Assembly: GCF_014472395.1 (NCBI RefSeq)
Contig: NZ_JACSZW010000004.1
Span: 62,001 to 126,000, forward strand
Direction: 5' to 3'
Source of the DNA: Pedobacter sp. N36a
GTDB taxonomy: Bacteria > Bacteroidota > Bacteroidia > Sphingobacteriales > Sphingobacteriaceae
Length of the DNA stretch: 64,000 bases
The notes under the pieces were generated by a model. It saw only the letters and a program-made list of their open reading frames with translations, did no database searches and had not been told where the DNA came from. Made by a program: the position numbers and the translations under genes. Below are positions 54,269 through 62,189 of the stretch, one piece after another. The number at the start of each line of letters is the position of its first letter. Positions within the stretch are counted from its first letter, which is position 1.

Positions 54269-54413
54269 GTACTGGCTACCAAGATAAACGGCTTTTTGAA
54301 GTCTTAAAACAACATTAAGTTTCGTTCGTTTTGGGAATGCAATATTAGGGGTTTTAATTTATTTATGCAATATTTGTAACGAAATATTTTAAAATAATTT
54401 TAAGAAAATATCT

Positions 54414-55334
54414 ATGAGCCTGATAATCATAGGGACTGTGGCATTTGATGCTATTGAAACTCCCTTCGGAAAAACAGATAAGATAGTCGGTGGAGCCGCT
54501 ACTTACGCAAGTTTAGCTGCATCTTACTTTTATGATAAGGTGAAAATCGTCGCTGTTGTTGGTGATGACTTCCATAAAGAAGACATTGATGCATTTAATA
54601 CACACGGAATTGATACCGAAGGATTACAAATAAAAGAAGGAGAAAAATCTTTCTTCTGGTCAGGAAAATACCACAATGACATGAACAGCAGAGACACATT
54701 AGTCACTGAGCTGAATGTTTTAGCAGATTTCGACCCGATCATACCTGAGAATTACCAGGATTGCGAATACCTGATGCTCGGTAACCTAACCCCAGTGATC
54801 CAGCGTACGGTGATAGAAAGATTAAAAAACAGACCAAAGCTGATCGTTTTGGATACGATGAACTTCTGGATGGACATCATGATGGACGACCTATTACAAA
54901 CCATCAAACTGGTAGATGTATTGACGATCAATGATGAAGAAGCCCGTCAGTTGTCAGGAGAATACTCATTGGTGAAAGCTGCGAAGAAAATCTTAACAAT
55001 GGGTCCAAAATACTTGATCATTAAAAAAGGTGAACACGGTGCATTGTTATTCCATGAAGATAAAATATTCTCTGCACCGGCATTGCCATTAGCAGAAGTG
55101 TTTGATCCAACAGGAGCTGGTGATACTTTCGCTGGTGGTTTTATTGGCTACCTGGCAAAAGTAGGAACGGTAAACTTCAACAACATGAAGAATGCCATCA
55201 TCTATGGTTCTGCTTTAGCTTCTTTCTGCGTAGAGAAATTCGGAACAGAAAAAATCTTGAACTTAACAGATGAAGAAGTAGCAGCCCGTATTCAGGAATT
55301 TGTGAAATTGAGTTCATTTACGATTGATGCTTAA
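54414..55334 (+). CDS. PfkB-family sugar/nucleoside kinase
   Basis: A 306-residue ribokinase-fold kinase. The N-terminal glycine motif is KIVGGAATYASLAAS (near 23), and the C-terminal PfkB signature DPTGAGDTFAGGFIGYL (near 236) holds the catalytic Asp and the anion hole. Substrate could be a nucleoside or a sugar. The family does not fix it. It is a single gene, divergent from tRNA-Asn copy B, with a palindromic terminator after it. Confidence 0.92.
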   Translation: MSLIIIGTVAFDAIETPFGKTDKIVGGAATYASLAASYFYDKVKIVAVVGDDFHKEDIDAFNTHGIDTEGLQIKEGEKSFFWSGKYHNDMNSRDTLVTELNVLADFDPIIPENYQDCEYLMLGNLTPVIQRTVIERLKNRPKLIVLDTMNFWMDIMMDDLLQTIKLVDVLTINDEEARQLSGEYSLVKAAKKILTMGPKYLIIKKGEHGALLFHEDKIFSAPALPLAEVFDPTGAGDTFAGGFIGYLAKVGTVNFNNMKNAIIYGSALASFCVEKFGTEKILNLTDEEVAARIQEFVKLSSFTIDA

Positions 55335-55391
55335 TTGAGAAATCTATCATCAGCCTGCTAAATAGCCTTAAATCGGAATTTTGCAGGTTAA

Positions 55392-55426
55392 AATAAAAGG
55401 AGTGCTGAATCAGCACTCCTTTTATT
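55392..55426. terminator. Bidirectional terminator between the PfkB and cytochrome b5 genes
   Basis: A perfect 16 bp stem (AATAAAAGGAGTGCTG with its complement) and a 3-base loop. It reaches into the stop codon of the convergent cytochrome b5-like gene. Confidence 0.9.
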
Positions 55427-55661
55427 ATACTTTCAATTTCCCTACTGCTATAAATTTCTCAAAGACAGTTTCAGTATGCGGTGCATCGGCGAGTTCCTCG
55501 GTAAGGTCCTGACCTGCCCAATGTTCATAATGCTTCCCGTTTCTCCATAATCGACTATCAGTGACCTCGTAAATGACTCCTTTATAGGCCACCCAGATCT
55601 CCGGTTTATCCTGTCCATTGCGTAAAGCCAGCTGCTGTTTACTGTACAGTGTTAATTTCAT
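55425..55661 (-). CDS. Small cytochrome b5-like heme-binding protein
   Basis: A 78-residue protein that is just one cytochrome b5-like domain: PEIWVAYKGVIYEVTDSRLW, GKHYEHWAGQDLTEEL, and ADAPHTETVFEKF. The two His in HYEH and PHTE regions are the likely heme ligands. It has no membrane anchor or signal. Its start overlaps the stop of the lycopene cyclase gene by one base, so the two are coupled. An electron-donor role for a carotenoid or lipid oxygenase is inferred. Confidence 0.85.
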   Translation of the reverse strand: MKLTLYSKQQLALRNGQDKPEIWVAYKGVIYEVTDSRLWRNGKHYEHWAGQDLTEELADAPHTETVFEKFIAVGKLKV

Positions 55662-56332
55662 TAGCTTGTAGCGCTGCTTTTAAACCGTTCAAAAAGATAA
55701 ATACTCAATAGCAGCATGCCCATAAAATAAAAGTGACTTTCAAAAGGGATATAACCAACACTTAAATCCAGCGTGTCTTTATAGGAGATCACTGGAAGCA
55801 GGGAAATCACGCCGTAAGCGATATAAAAGAGCATTAAACTCAATAGATAGGCCCGGTAAAACCAATAACTAAATCGCAGTTTATTGACATATTCTATGTA
55901 AAGGATCAATACGAAGAGAAAGCCAAACGTGACAGTACTGTACCATTTCAGGTGCGCAAAAAAGAGCATGGCGATGCAAATCCCCAGCATCAGGTTACTC
56001 ATCGAAAGGCTGAATTTATCCAAAGAATTTTCCGGAAAAAATACATTTAATGCCTGATAAATAGCGATACCTGCCAGGCAGCTGGTCATATAAAAAAGCG
56101 TTTCTTCTGCTGGAATCAGCCAAAGAGAAATTCCCGATAAATAAGTAGGATTAAACACCCATGCGCCAAAAATCACGAATAATGTGGTGAAAAAGGAAAA
56201 GAGCAATCCTGTGATCACCACTGCAGGAATGGCAAATTTTATGGTTTGGTTCAGACTGGTTTTTTTAACGAAGAGCAGCAGGATGGGAATCAGCAGCATG
56301 CCCAATGCCAACAGCAGGTAAGTAAGGTTCAT
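55661..56332 (-). CDS. Lycopene cyclase-domain membrane protein (CrtYcd-like)
   Basis: A 223-residue membrane protein with about seven hydrophobic helices. The start at 56332 gives MNLTYLLLALGMLLIP, whereas 28 upstream codons are unconserved. Two halves each resemble the short CrtYc/CrtYd-type cyclase repeats. The motif WLIPAEETLFYMTSC, with its PxE(E) pattern, is diagnostic in the first half. It would make beta-carotene-type rings from lycopene. The other carotenoid genes are not in the window. An ECF sigma gene lies just upstream on the same strand. Confidence 0.85.
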   Translation of the reverse strand: MNLTYLLLALGMLLIPILLLFVKKTSLNQTIKFAIPAVVITGLLFSFFTTLFVIFGAWVFNPTYLSGISLWLIPAEETLFYMTSCLAGIAIYQALNVFFPENSLDKFSLSMSNLMLGICIAMLFFAHLKWYSTVTFGFLFVLILYIEYVNKLRFSYWFYRAYLLSLMLFYIAYGVISLLPVISYKDTLDLSVGYIPFESHFYFMGMLLLSIYLFERFKSSATS

Positions 56333-56451
56333 TGAGAATTTAGTTAAGCCCAAAAATATGATTTTGAGCCCGTTTAGCAATTTTCTTTTTTGAGCAAAAA
56401 AAAAATGCCTTAACATTACGTTAAGGCACTCTATATTTCATTTTCCTAGGA

Positions 56452-56982
56452 TTACATGATTTCGGCTCCCAAAATTTCTTTTGAATAAGTTTTCAGATAT
56501 TTCTTTAAAATCTGACGGGCTACATGGATTCTGGTTTTAACGGTACCAATTGGAATATTTAAAATCTCCGCAATCTCATGGTATTTATAGCCTTCAAAGT
56601 ATTTAATAAACGGCACATAATATTCTGGTTGAAGCGTAGCTAACGCTTTATTGATATCGCCTATGATGAACTTACTGTCGCTCGTGTTTTTTGAAGCACT
56701 GTAGTGCAGATTGGCAGAAGAAATATCGTCAGATTTTGTAATTAAAGCGTTGGTTTTCACCAGTCGTCTGTAATTATTGATGAAGGTATTTTTCATGATG
56801 GTGAATAACCATCCTTTTAAATTGGTACCTTCTTTAAATTTACTGTAGTAAGTTACAGCTTTCAACATGGTGTCCTGTACTAAGTCATTTGCATCCTCAA
56901 TATCTTTTGTAAAATTTAAAGCGAATGACTGCAAAGAAACCGAATGGTCGTTTAGTTGGAGGTTGAATTCATTTTTTGTCAT
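56452..56982 (-). CDS. ECF RNA polymerase sigma factor (RpoE-like)
   Basis: A 176-residue sigma-70 family factor with region 2 (DIEDANDLVQDTMLKAVTYY, about 26-45, and LKGWLFTIMKNTFINNYRR) and region 4 (YHEIAEILNIPIGTVKTRIH, about 133-152). No anti-sigma gene is adjacent. It lies 120 bp upstream of the lycopene cyclase gene in the same direction. In several bacteria such sigma factors control light- or stress-induced carotenoid genes, so this link is plausible but not shown. Confidence 0.93.
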   Translation of the reverse strand: MTKNEFNLQLNDHSVSLQSFALNFTKDIEDANDLVQDTMLKAVTYYSKFKEGTNLKGWLFTIMKNTFINNYRRLVKTNALITKSDDISSANLHYSASKNTSDSKFIIGDINKALATLQPEYYVPFIKYFEGYKYHEIAEILNIPIGTVKTRIHVARQILKKYLKTYSKEILGAEIM

Positions 56983-57151
56983 AATGTTTTAAGTTTTAAG
57001 GTTAAAAAGGCAAACAAACAAAGATTTATGAGTGGCGCTCGCTAGTTTGTTTAATCTTACACACCTAACCCTATACAACATTAGTACCAAAAAATCAACA
57101 CCAATATTAAGAAATTGTTTTTCGGGGTTGGCTATAACAAAGAGCCGGATG

Positions 57152-58168
57152 TCACAAAATATTTACTTCTCTTTCTAACCTTACACCAAACTTGGCCTCA
57201 ACAGTATTTATTATGTTTTCTGAAAAACTGTACACTTCCTGTCCAGTAGCGTGTCCATGGTTGACAAGTACCAATGCCTGATTTTTCCAGGTACCGGTTT
57301 CTCCCACGATCTTTCCTTTAAAGCCACATTGCTCAATCAGCCAGCCTGCGGCCAGCTTCACCTTATCATGAGGAACCTGATAATGAACAACTTCCGGGAA
57401 TTTCACATAGATCTTTTGAAAATCTTCCTGAGCAATTACCGGGTTTTTAAAGAAGCTTCCCGCATTACCTATAGTAGAAGGATCGGGCAATTTACTTACC
57501 CGGATATGAGCCACCACAGCAGATACATCAGCAATTGTTGGTATACTTAGACCACGTTTCGCCAACTCTTCCTGAATGGCTCCATATTGCGTGTTAATTT
57601 TCGCTATACGACTTAAACGAAAACAAACTTCGGTAATCAGGTATTTCCCTTTCAGCTCATTTTTGAAAATGCTGTCGCGATAGTCAAAGTGACAATTTGC
57701 ATGGCTAAATGACCTTGATGTACCGGTAGCCAGTTCTATTCCGATACAAGATTCAAACACATCCTTCAGTTCTACGCCATAAGCACCTATATTCTGTATT
57801 GGTGAGGCCCCTACTGTGCCAGGAATCAACGTTAGGTTTTCCACGCCGGCATAACCATGCAGTACACAGTAATTCACAAAATCATTCCATACTACTCCAG
57901 CTCCTGCGGTAACCAGCACATCATCCCCTTCTGCTACCGCAGAAATTCCTGGAATACTCACTTTAAGCGCTAATCCCTCAAAATCTTTCGTAAACAAAAC
58001 ATTGCTGCCCCCACCTAAAATCAATAAGGATTGTGTGCGGAGCAGTTCAGAATTCATCAGTTCCTGTAAGTCTGCAGGCGTACTGACTTCTGCAAAATAA
58101 CGGGCATTAACAGCGATACCAAACGTATTATAAGGTTTAAGGGAAGTATTTTGTTGGAAGATACTCAT
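57152..58168 (-). CDS. murB: UDP-N-acetylmuramate dehydrogenase
   Basis: A 338-residue FAD enzyme that reduces UDP-GlcNAc-enolpyruvate to UDP-MurNAc for peptidoglycan. FAD-binding motifs are ILGGGSNVL (near 46) and GTVGASPIQNIGAYGVE (near 113). The catalytic Ser is in GNAGSFFKNP (near 228), and the final conserved Glu is in EREVNIL. The presence of the extra loop YRDSIFK and the type of C-terminus places it in the type I group, like E. coli. It is complete. Confidence 0.96.
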   Translation of the reverse strand: MSIFQQNTSLKPYNTFGIAVNARYFAEVSTPADLQELMNSELLRTQSLLILGGGSNVLFTKDFEGLALKVSIPGISAVAEGDDVLVTAGAGVVWNDFVNYCVLHGYAGVENLTLIPGTVGASPIQNIGAYGVELKDVFESCIGIELATGTSRSFSHANCHFDYRDSIFKNELKGKYLITEVCFRLSRIAKINTQYGAIQEELAKRGLSIPTIADVSAVVAHIRVSKLPDPSTIGNAGSFFKNPVIAQEDFQKIYVKFPEVVHYQVPHDKVKLAAGWLIEQCGFKGKIVGETGTWKNQALVLVNHGHATGQEVYSFSENIINTVEAKFGVRLEREVNIL

Positions 58169-58320
58169 AGTTAAAATGAAAGATTTGCTATAGGCTACAA
58201 ATGTAATTGTTCGGGAGGGGAATCAATATGATTAAATAAATATTTAAAAAAATTGACTATTTTTCGTCTCTATTGTTTAAAAAACAGTATTTACAACAAC
58301 AGAGGGAACAAAAAATTTAA

Positions 58321-58932
58321 ATGGAAAATCAGGATAAGAAGAGAATTTTAATTATTGAGGCGGCTTTAAAGCGTTTTGCCCATTATGGTTTATCAAAAAC
58401 CACCATGACCGAAATCGCAAAGGATATTTCCTTTTCAAAAGCATTGCTTTACTATTATTTCCCTGATAAACTCAGCCTCTATGTAAGTGCAATAGAGCAC
58501 CTCATGCAAATCATCAGCAGAGATTTAGTGAAATCTATTGACAAAACTAAAACAGCAAGCGAAGGCGTCCTCAAACTGCTACAAAAAAGACAGGCTTTTA
58601 TTCAAAAATACTACAACATCCTGGAGTCCAGTCAGATTATAGGAAATGAGCTTCCAGAAAATCTGGCGGAAAAGTTTCATAAAGCTAAAACTTTCGAATT
58701 CATTATTATCGGCTCATTATTTAGCCGCGGAGTCAATAATAAAGAGTTCTTTATGAGTGATACTAAACTCGCCACAGAAATTTTCATTGACGCCTTATCT
58801 GGTATTCATTTCAACATCCTTTCTAAAGACAAAAGTATGTTCCCAGGAAAAGAGCAGTTTAAACTCATCTTTCAAAAAGAAAGAATGTTTGCTGACATCT
58901 TTTTAAGCGGATTAAAAGCTCAGCCGCAATAA
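58321..58932 (+). CDS. TetR/AcrR-family regulator, first of a tandem pair
   Basis: A 203-residue repressor-type protein. The helix-turn-helix (about 10-55) includes HYGLSKTTMTEIAKDISFSK and LLYYYFPDKLSLYV. It resembles the next gene closely in the DNA-binding part. The two genes precede an RND efflux operon, so one or both probably control it. The ligand domain is not diagnostic. Confidence 0.9.
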   Translation: MENQDKKRILIIEAALKRFAHYGLSKTTMTEIAKDISFSKALLYYYFPDKLSLYVSAIEHLMQIISRDLVKSIDKTKTASEGVLKLLQKRQAFIQKYYNILESSQIIGNELPENLAEKFHKAKTFEFIIIGSLFSRGVNNKEFFMSDTKLATEIFIDALSGIHFNILSKDKSMFPGKEQFKLIFQKERMFADIFLSGLKAQPQ

Positions 58933-59044
58933 TTTGTCATCATAAAGTAATTTTCGACGGATTTTCATGACAAAATCCTACTTACTAAATTATGGTAGTA
59001 TTTTTGACTGTTGAAATAAAAAAGTCAGAAAGTAGAAAAGTAGA

Positions 59045-59650
59045 ATGGTAGAGACAGATAAAAAAAGGGAATTGATTATTGAGGGTGCAGTCAAGCGGTT
59101 TATGCATTATGGCATCAACAAAACCACAATGAACGAAATAGCAGACGACTTATCCGTCTCTAAACCTTCTTTATATTATTATTTTCCAGATAAAAGCAGT
59201 TTGGTTCTAGCGGTGATTGTAAAGATTTTCAGCGATTATTTTGACGCACTAGAAAAAGACCAGGCTACCAAAACGACGGTAGAAGAGTGTTTAGCGGCTT
59301 TTGTAGAGATCAGACATCGTTATTTTCAAAAATACTATATGCTGCACCTTTCAGGTGGCAGTCCGGATGCCTCACTGAATTCCGATAGCCTTAGGGCTTC
59401 ATTTTTAGAGATGAAGGCCAGAAATGAAGATTTCCATGCCAAGGTTTTACAGCGCGCCATCGACAATGGTGAAATCGCTCCAGTAGACCCTTACAAAATA
59501 GCAGAGCTTTATCTGGACAGTCAGGCGGGAATCACTTCCCTATGTTTACTCCATGGCAATAAAGAATTGTTCCCAAGTAAAAAGGAAATGAAATCCATAT
59601 TGGAAAAACAGCACCAGCTGTCGAAAATTTTTATCAAAGGATTAAAGTAA
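59045..59650 (+). CDS. TetR/AcrR-family regulator, second of a tandem pair
   Basis: A 201-residue TetR protein with HYGINKTTMNEIADDLSVSK and LYYYFPDKSSLV in the helix-turn-helix. It is clearly paralogous to the preceding gene, which suggests local duplication. It stands 106 bp before the TolC-type gene and is the most likely local regulator of the efflux genes. This is by position, since no operator was identified. Confidence 0.9.
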   Translation: MVETDKKRELIIEGAVKRFMHYGINKTTMNEIADDLSVSKPSLYYYFPDKSSLVLAVIVKIFSDYFDALEKDQATKTTVEECLAAFVEIRHRYFQKYYMLHLSGGSPDASLNSDSLRASFLEMKARNEDFHAKVLQRAIDNGEIAPVDPYKIAELYLDSQAGITSLCLLHGNKELFPSKKEMKSILEKQHQLSKIFIKGLK

Positions 59651-59756
59651 CGAAGCCCGGTTAAAAGCGTCATGAATAAGCGGTAAGACCGCAGCAATAA
59701 CAACAATAAAGCAATAGACGGATTTAAATAACAATAGACCACAAATTATAATAAAC

Positions 59757-61091
59757 ATGAATACTATAATTAAACAGGTAAGACTGATCCCACTACTGCT
59801 GCTGGGATTATTATTATCTCATGTAGCAAGCGCACAGCAAACGCTGATTCTCAAAGACGCCTTAAACTACGCCATTCAGAACAGTGCAAATACGCGTAAG
59901 GCGAAACTGGACATCGAAGGGGGGCGTTATAAAACAGAGGAGGTCAGAGCTCAGGCACTTCCAACAGTAACTGGAAATGCTGGATTAACGTACAATCCAA
60001 TCATTGGACAGTTGGTAGTTGGACCGGATTTAGCCTTCAAAATGGGTAGAGCATGGAATTCAAGTGCTGGTGTTCAATTGAATCAGCAGCTTTTCAATCA
60101 GCAGGTATTTACTGGCTTAAAAGCAGCGAGAACCAGTGAAAGTTATTACAATGCTAGCGCTGAGTTAACAGACGAGCAGATCATTGAGCAGGTAGCCAAC
60201 AACTATTACCAGGTATTGGTGAACAGACAGCAGCTGAACGTGATTGATACCAATATCAAAAATGTGAAAGTGGTAGAAAACATCATCGGCAATCAGTACA
60301 AAAACGGTTTGGCCAGAAAAATTGATGTAGATAGAATTAAAGTAAACCTGACTAACCTGGAAACCAGACGTGAGCAGACCTTAAACGCTATCGTTCAATT
60401 AGAAAACCAATTGAAGTTCTCTATGGGAATGCCGGTAGAAACCGCAATTGTTTTACCTAAATCAGAATTGGACCACAATCCGACACTTCCGAACTTTGCA
60501 GATTCTGTAAATGTAGAGAACAGAACGGAAATGAAACTGCTGAACATCCAAAAAGACCTGCTGACTTTACAGCGTAAGGCTTATGTGGCAGAATACTACC
60601 CTACACTAGCTTTAGCTGCCAACTATTCTTACACCGGACAGAGTGATAAATTCGATTTATTCAAGAAAAACGGTGAAGCTTTCTGGTATGGGGCCTCAGC
60701 AGTGGGTGTGACTTTAAAAGTGCCGATCTTCAATGGTTTCGCTACGCGTTCCAGAGTTCGTCAGGCAGATGTAGACTTGAAGAAAGCTACGGAAGACAGG
60801 AGAGAGACACGTAATGCCTTGAATCTTGCATACGAGAACGCAAAGATCCAATTGAAAAACAGTGTAAACACGATTAATTCCCAACGTGCAAACGTATTGC
60901 TTGCGCAGGAAATTTACAACAGCACTCAAAACAATTACAACAACGGTCTTGCTGCCTTAACTGACTTGTTAGACACAGAAAATGCGCTTACTGAAGCACA
61001 GAACAGCTATACCCAGGCCTTATTGAACTATAAGATTGCCGAAATTCAATTAATCAAATCAAACGGAAATATAAAATCACTACTACAATGA
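59757..61091 (+). CDS. TolC-family outer-membrane efflux channel
   Basis: A 444-residue outer-membrane factor. The signal peptide ends near VASAQQ (residue 24). The internal duplication typical of TolC is visible as two long coiled-coil regions, with LTDEQIIEQVANNYYQVLVN in the first half and NGLAALTDLLDTENALTEAQ near the end. It forms the exit duct of a tripartite pump with the following two genes. Its last 4 bp (ATGA) overlap the next start. Confidence 0.94.
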   Translation: MNTIIKQVRLIPLLLLGLLLSHVASAQQTLILKDALNYAIQNSANTRKAKLDIEGGRYKTEEVRAQALPTVTGNAGLTYNPIIGQLVVGPDLAFKMGRAWNSSAGVQLNQQLFNQQVFTGLKAARTSESYYNASAELTDEQIIEQVANNYYQVLVNRQQLNVIDTNIKNVKVVENIIGNQYKNGLARKIDVDRIKVNLTNLETRREQTLNAIVQLENQLKFSMGMPVETAIVLPKSELDHNPTLPNFADSVNVENRTEMKLLNIQKDLLTLQRKAYVAEYYPTLALAANYSYTGQSDKFDLFKKNGEAFWYGASAVGVTLKVPIFNGFATRSRVRQADVDLKKATEDRRETRNALNLAYENAKIQLKNSVNTINSQRANVLLAQEIYNSTQNNYNNGLAALTDLLDTENALTEAQNSYTQALLNYKIAEIQLIKSNGNIKSLLQ

Positions 61092-62152
61092 AAAAAGGAA
61101 TAATTACTGCCTTAGTAATCATAATTGCCATAGTCGGGATCGCCCTGGTGTTGAAAAACAATAAAAAGAAAAATGCAGAAAAAACGGCAATTGTTGCGGA
61201 AGGTAGCGGTGCAATTTCTGTTCGTACTGAAGTAGCGAAAAAAGAACCTATTAACCTTGATTTTAGCGTTAACGGTGTATTTGCTCCTATTCAGGAATTG
61301 AATTACATGGCGGAAATTGCTGGTCGTGTGACTGCTATTTACGTAAAAGAAGGCGATAGAGTAACTAAAGGTCAGCCATTGGCACGCATTGATGCAGAAA
61401 TCTTAAACACGGATAAAGAAACTGCAGAAGCAACTTTACAAAATGCCATCAGAGACGAAGCAAGATATGCAAGCTCTTTCCAAACTGGCGGAGTAACACA
61501 GCAACAATTAGATCAGGCAAAACTGGCGGTTAAAAATGCTAGATTAAGACTGCAGAGCTCACAAAAAAGAGTAAGTGATGCGAATATGAGGTCTCCTATC
61601 AATGGTGTGGTGAACAAAAAATATGTGGAAGTCGGTGCGTATGCAAATGCACAGGGCACACAATTGTTTGAACTGGTAGACGTGTCTAAATTGAAATTAA
61701 AAGTAAACGTAGACGAGTCGCAGGTAGCTAACATCAACATTGGTGATCAGGTACCGATCAAAGCAAATGTTTTCCCAACAGATGATTTCCAAGGAAAAGT
61801 GACGTTCATCGCTGCAAAAGCAGATGCTTCCCTAAACTTCCCTGTAGAAATCTTAGTAGAAAACAACAAGAAAAACACCCTTAAAGCAGGCATGTACGGT
61901 ACTGCAGTATTCAAATTCCCACACCTTGCCCCTACCATCATCATCCCTCGTGGTGCATTCTTCGGTAGTGTGAGCAGCAACCAGATCTTTGTATTGGGTG
62001 AAGGAAATAAAGCAGTATTGCGCAAAGTAGTTGCAGGTAGAATCCTTGGAGAAAATGTTGAAGTGCTGGATGGCCTGAAAGAAGGCGAAACAGTGATCAC
62101 CAGTGGACAAATCAACTTAGTTGATGGAACGCCGGTTGTTCCTGTAAAATAA
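61088..62152 (+). CDS. RND efflux periplasmic adaptor (membrane fusion protein)
   Basis: A 354-residue adaptor with an N-terminal membrane anchor (GIITALVIIIAIVGIALVL, about 3-21). A lipoyl-like half (GRVTAIYVKEGDRVTKGQPL, about 79-98), a short hairpin and the second half (MRSPINGVVNKKYVEVGAYA, near 168-187) follow, then a beta-barrel domain. It bridges the inner-membrane RND pump and TolC. It is translationally coupled to the TolC gene through the ATGA overlap. Confidence 0.95.
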   Translation: MKKGIITALVIIIAIVGIALVLKNNKKKNAEKTAIVAEGSGAISVRTEVAKKEPINLDFSVNGVFAPIQELNYMAEIAGRVTAIYVKEGDRVTKGQPLARIDAEILNTDKETAEATLQNAIRDEARYASSFQTGGVTQQQLDQAKLAVKNARLRLQSSQKRVSDANMRSPINGVVNKKYVEVGAYANAQGTQLFELVDVSKLKLKVNVDESQVANINIGDQVPIKANVFPTDDFQGKVTFIAAKADASLNFPVEILVENNKKNTLKAGMYGTAVFKFPHLAPTIIIPRGAFFGSVSSNQIFVLGEGNKAVLRKVVAGRILGENVEVLDGLKEGETVITSGQINLVDGTPVVPVK

Positions 62153-62189
62153 CCAACAATTAGCATGAATATATAACAAAACTATTCTG

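Larger units (their letters stand above)
54147..54356 (-). repeat. Inverted duplication arm B containing a tRNA-Asn unit
   Basis: The partner of 16876-17085 in opposite orientation. It holds the same leader, the identical tRNA and a near-identical terminator. The flanks beyond these limits share nothing obvious. Confidence 0.9.
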
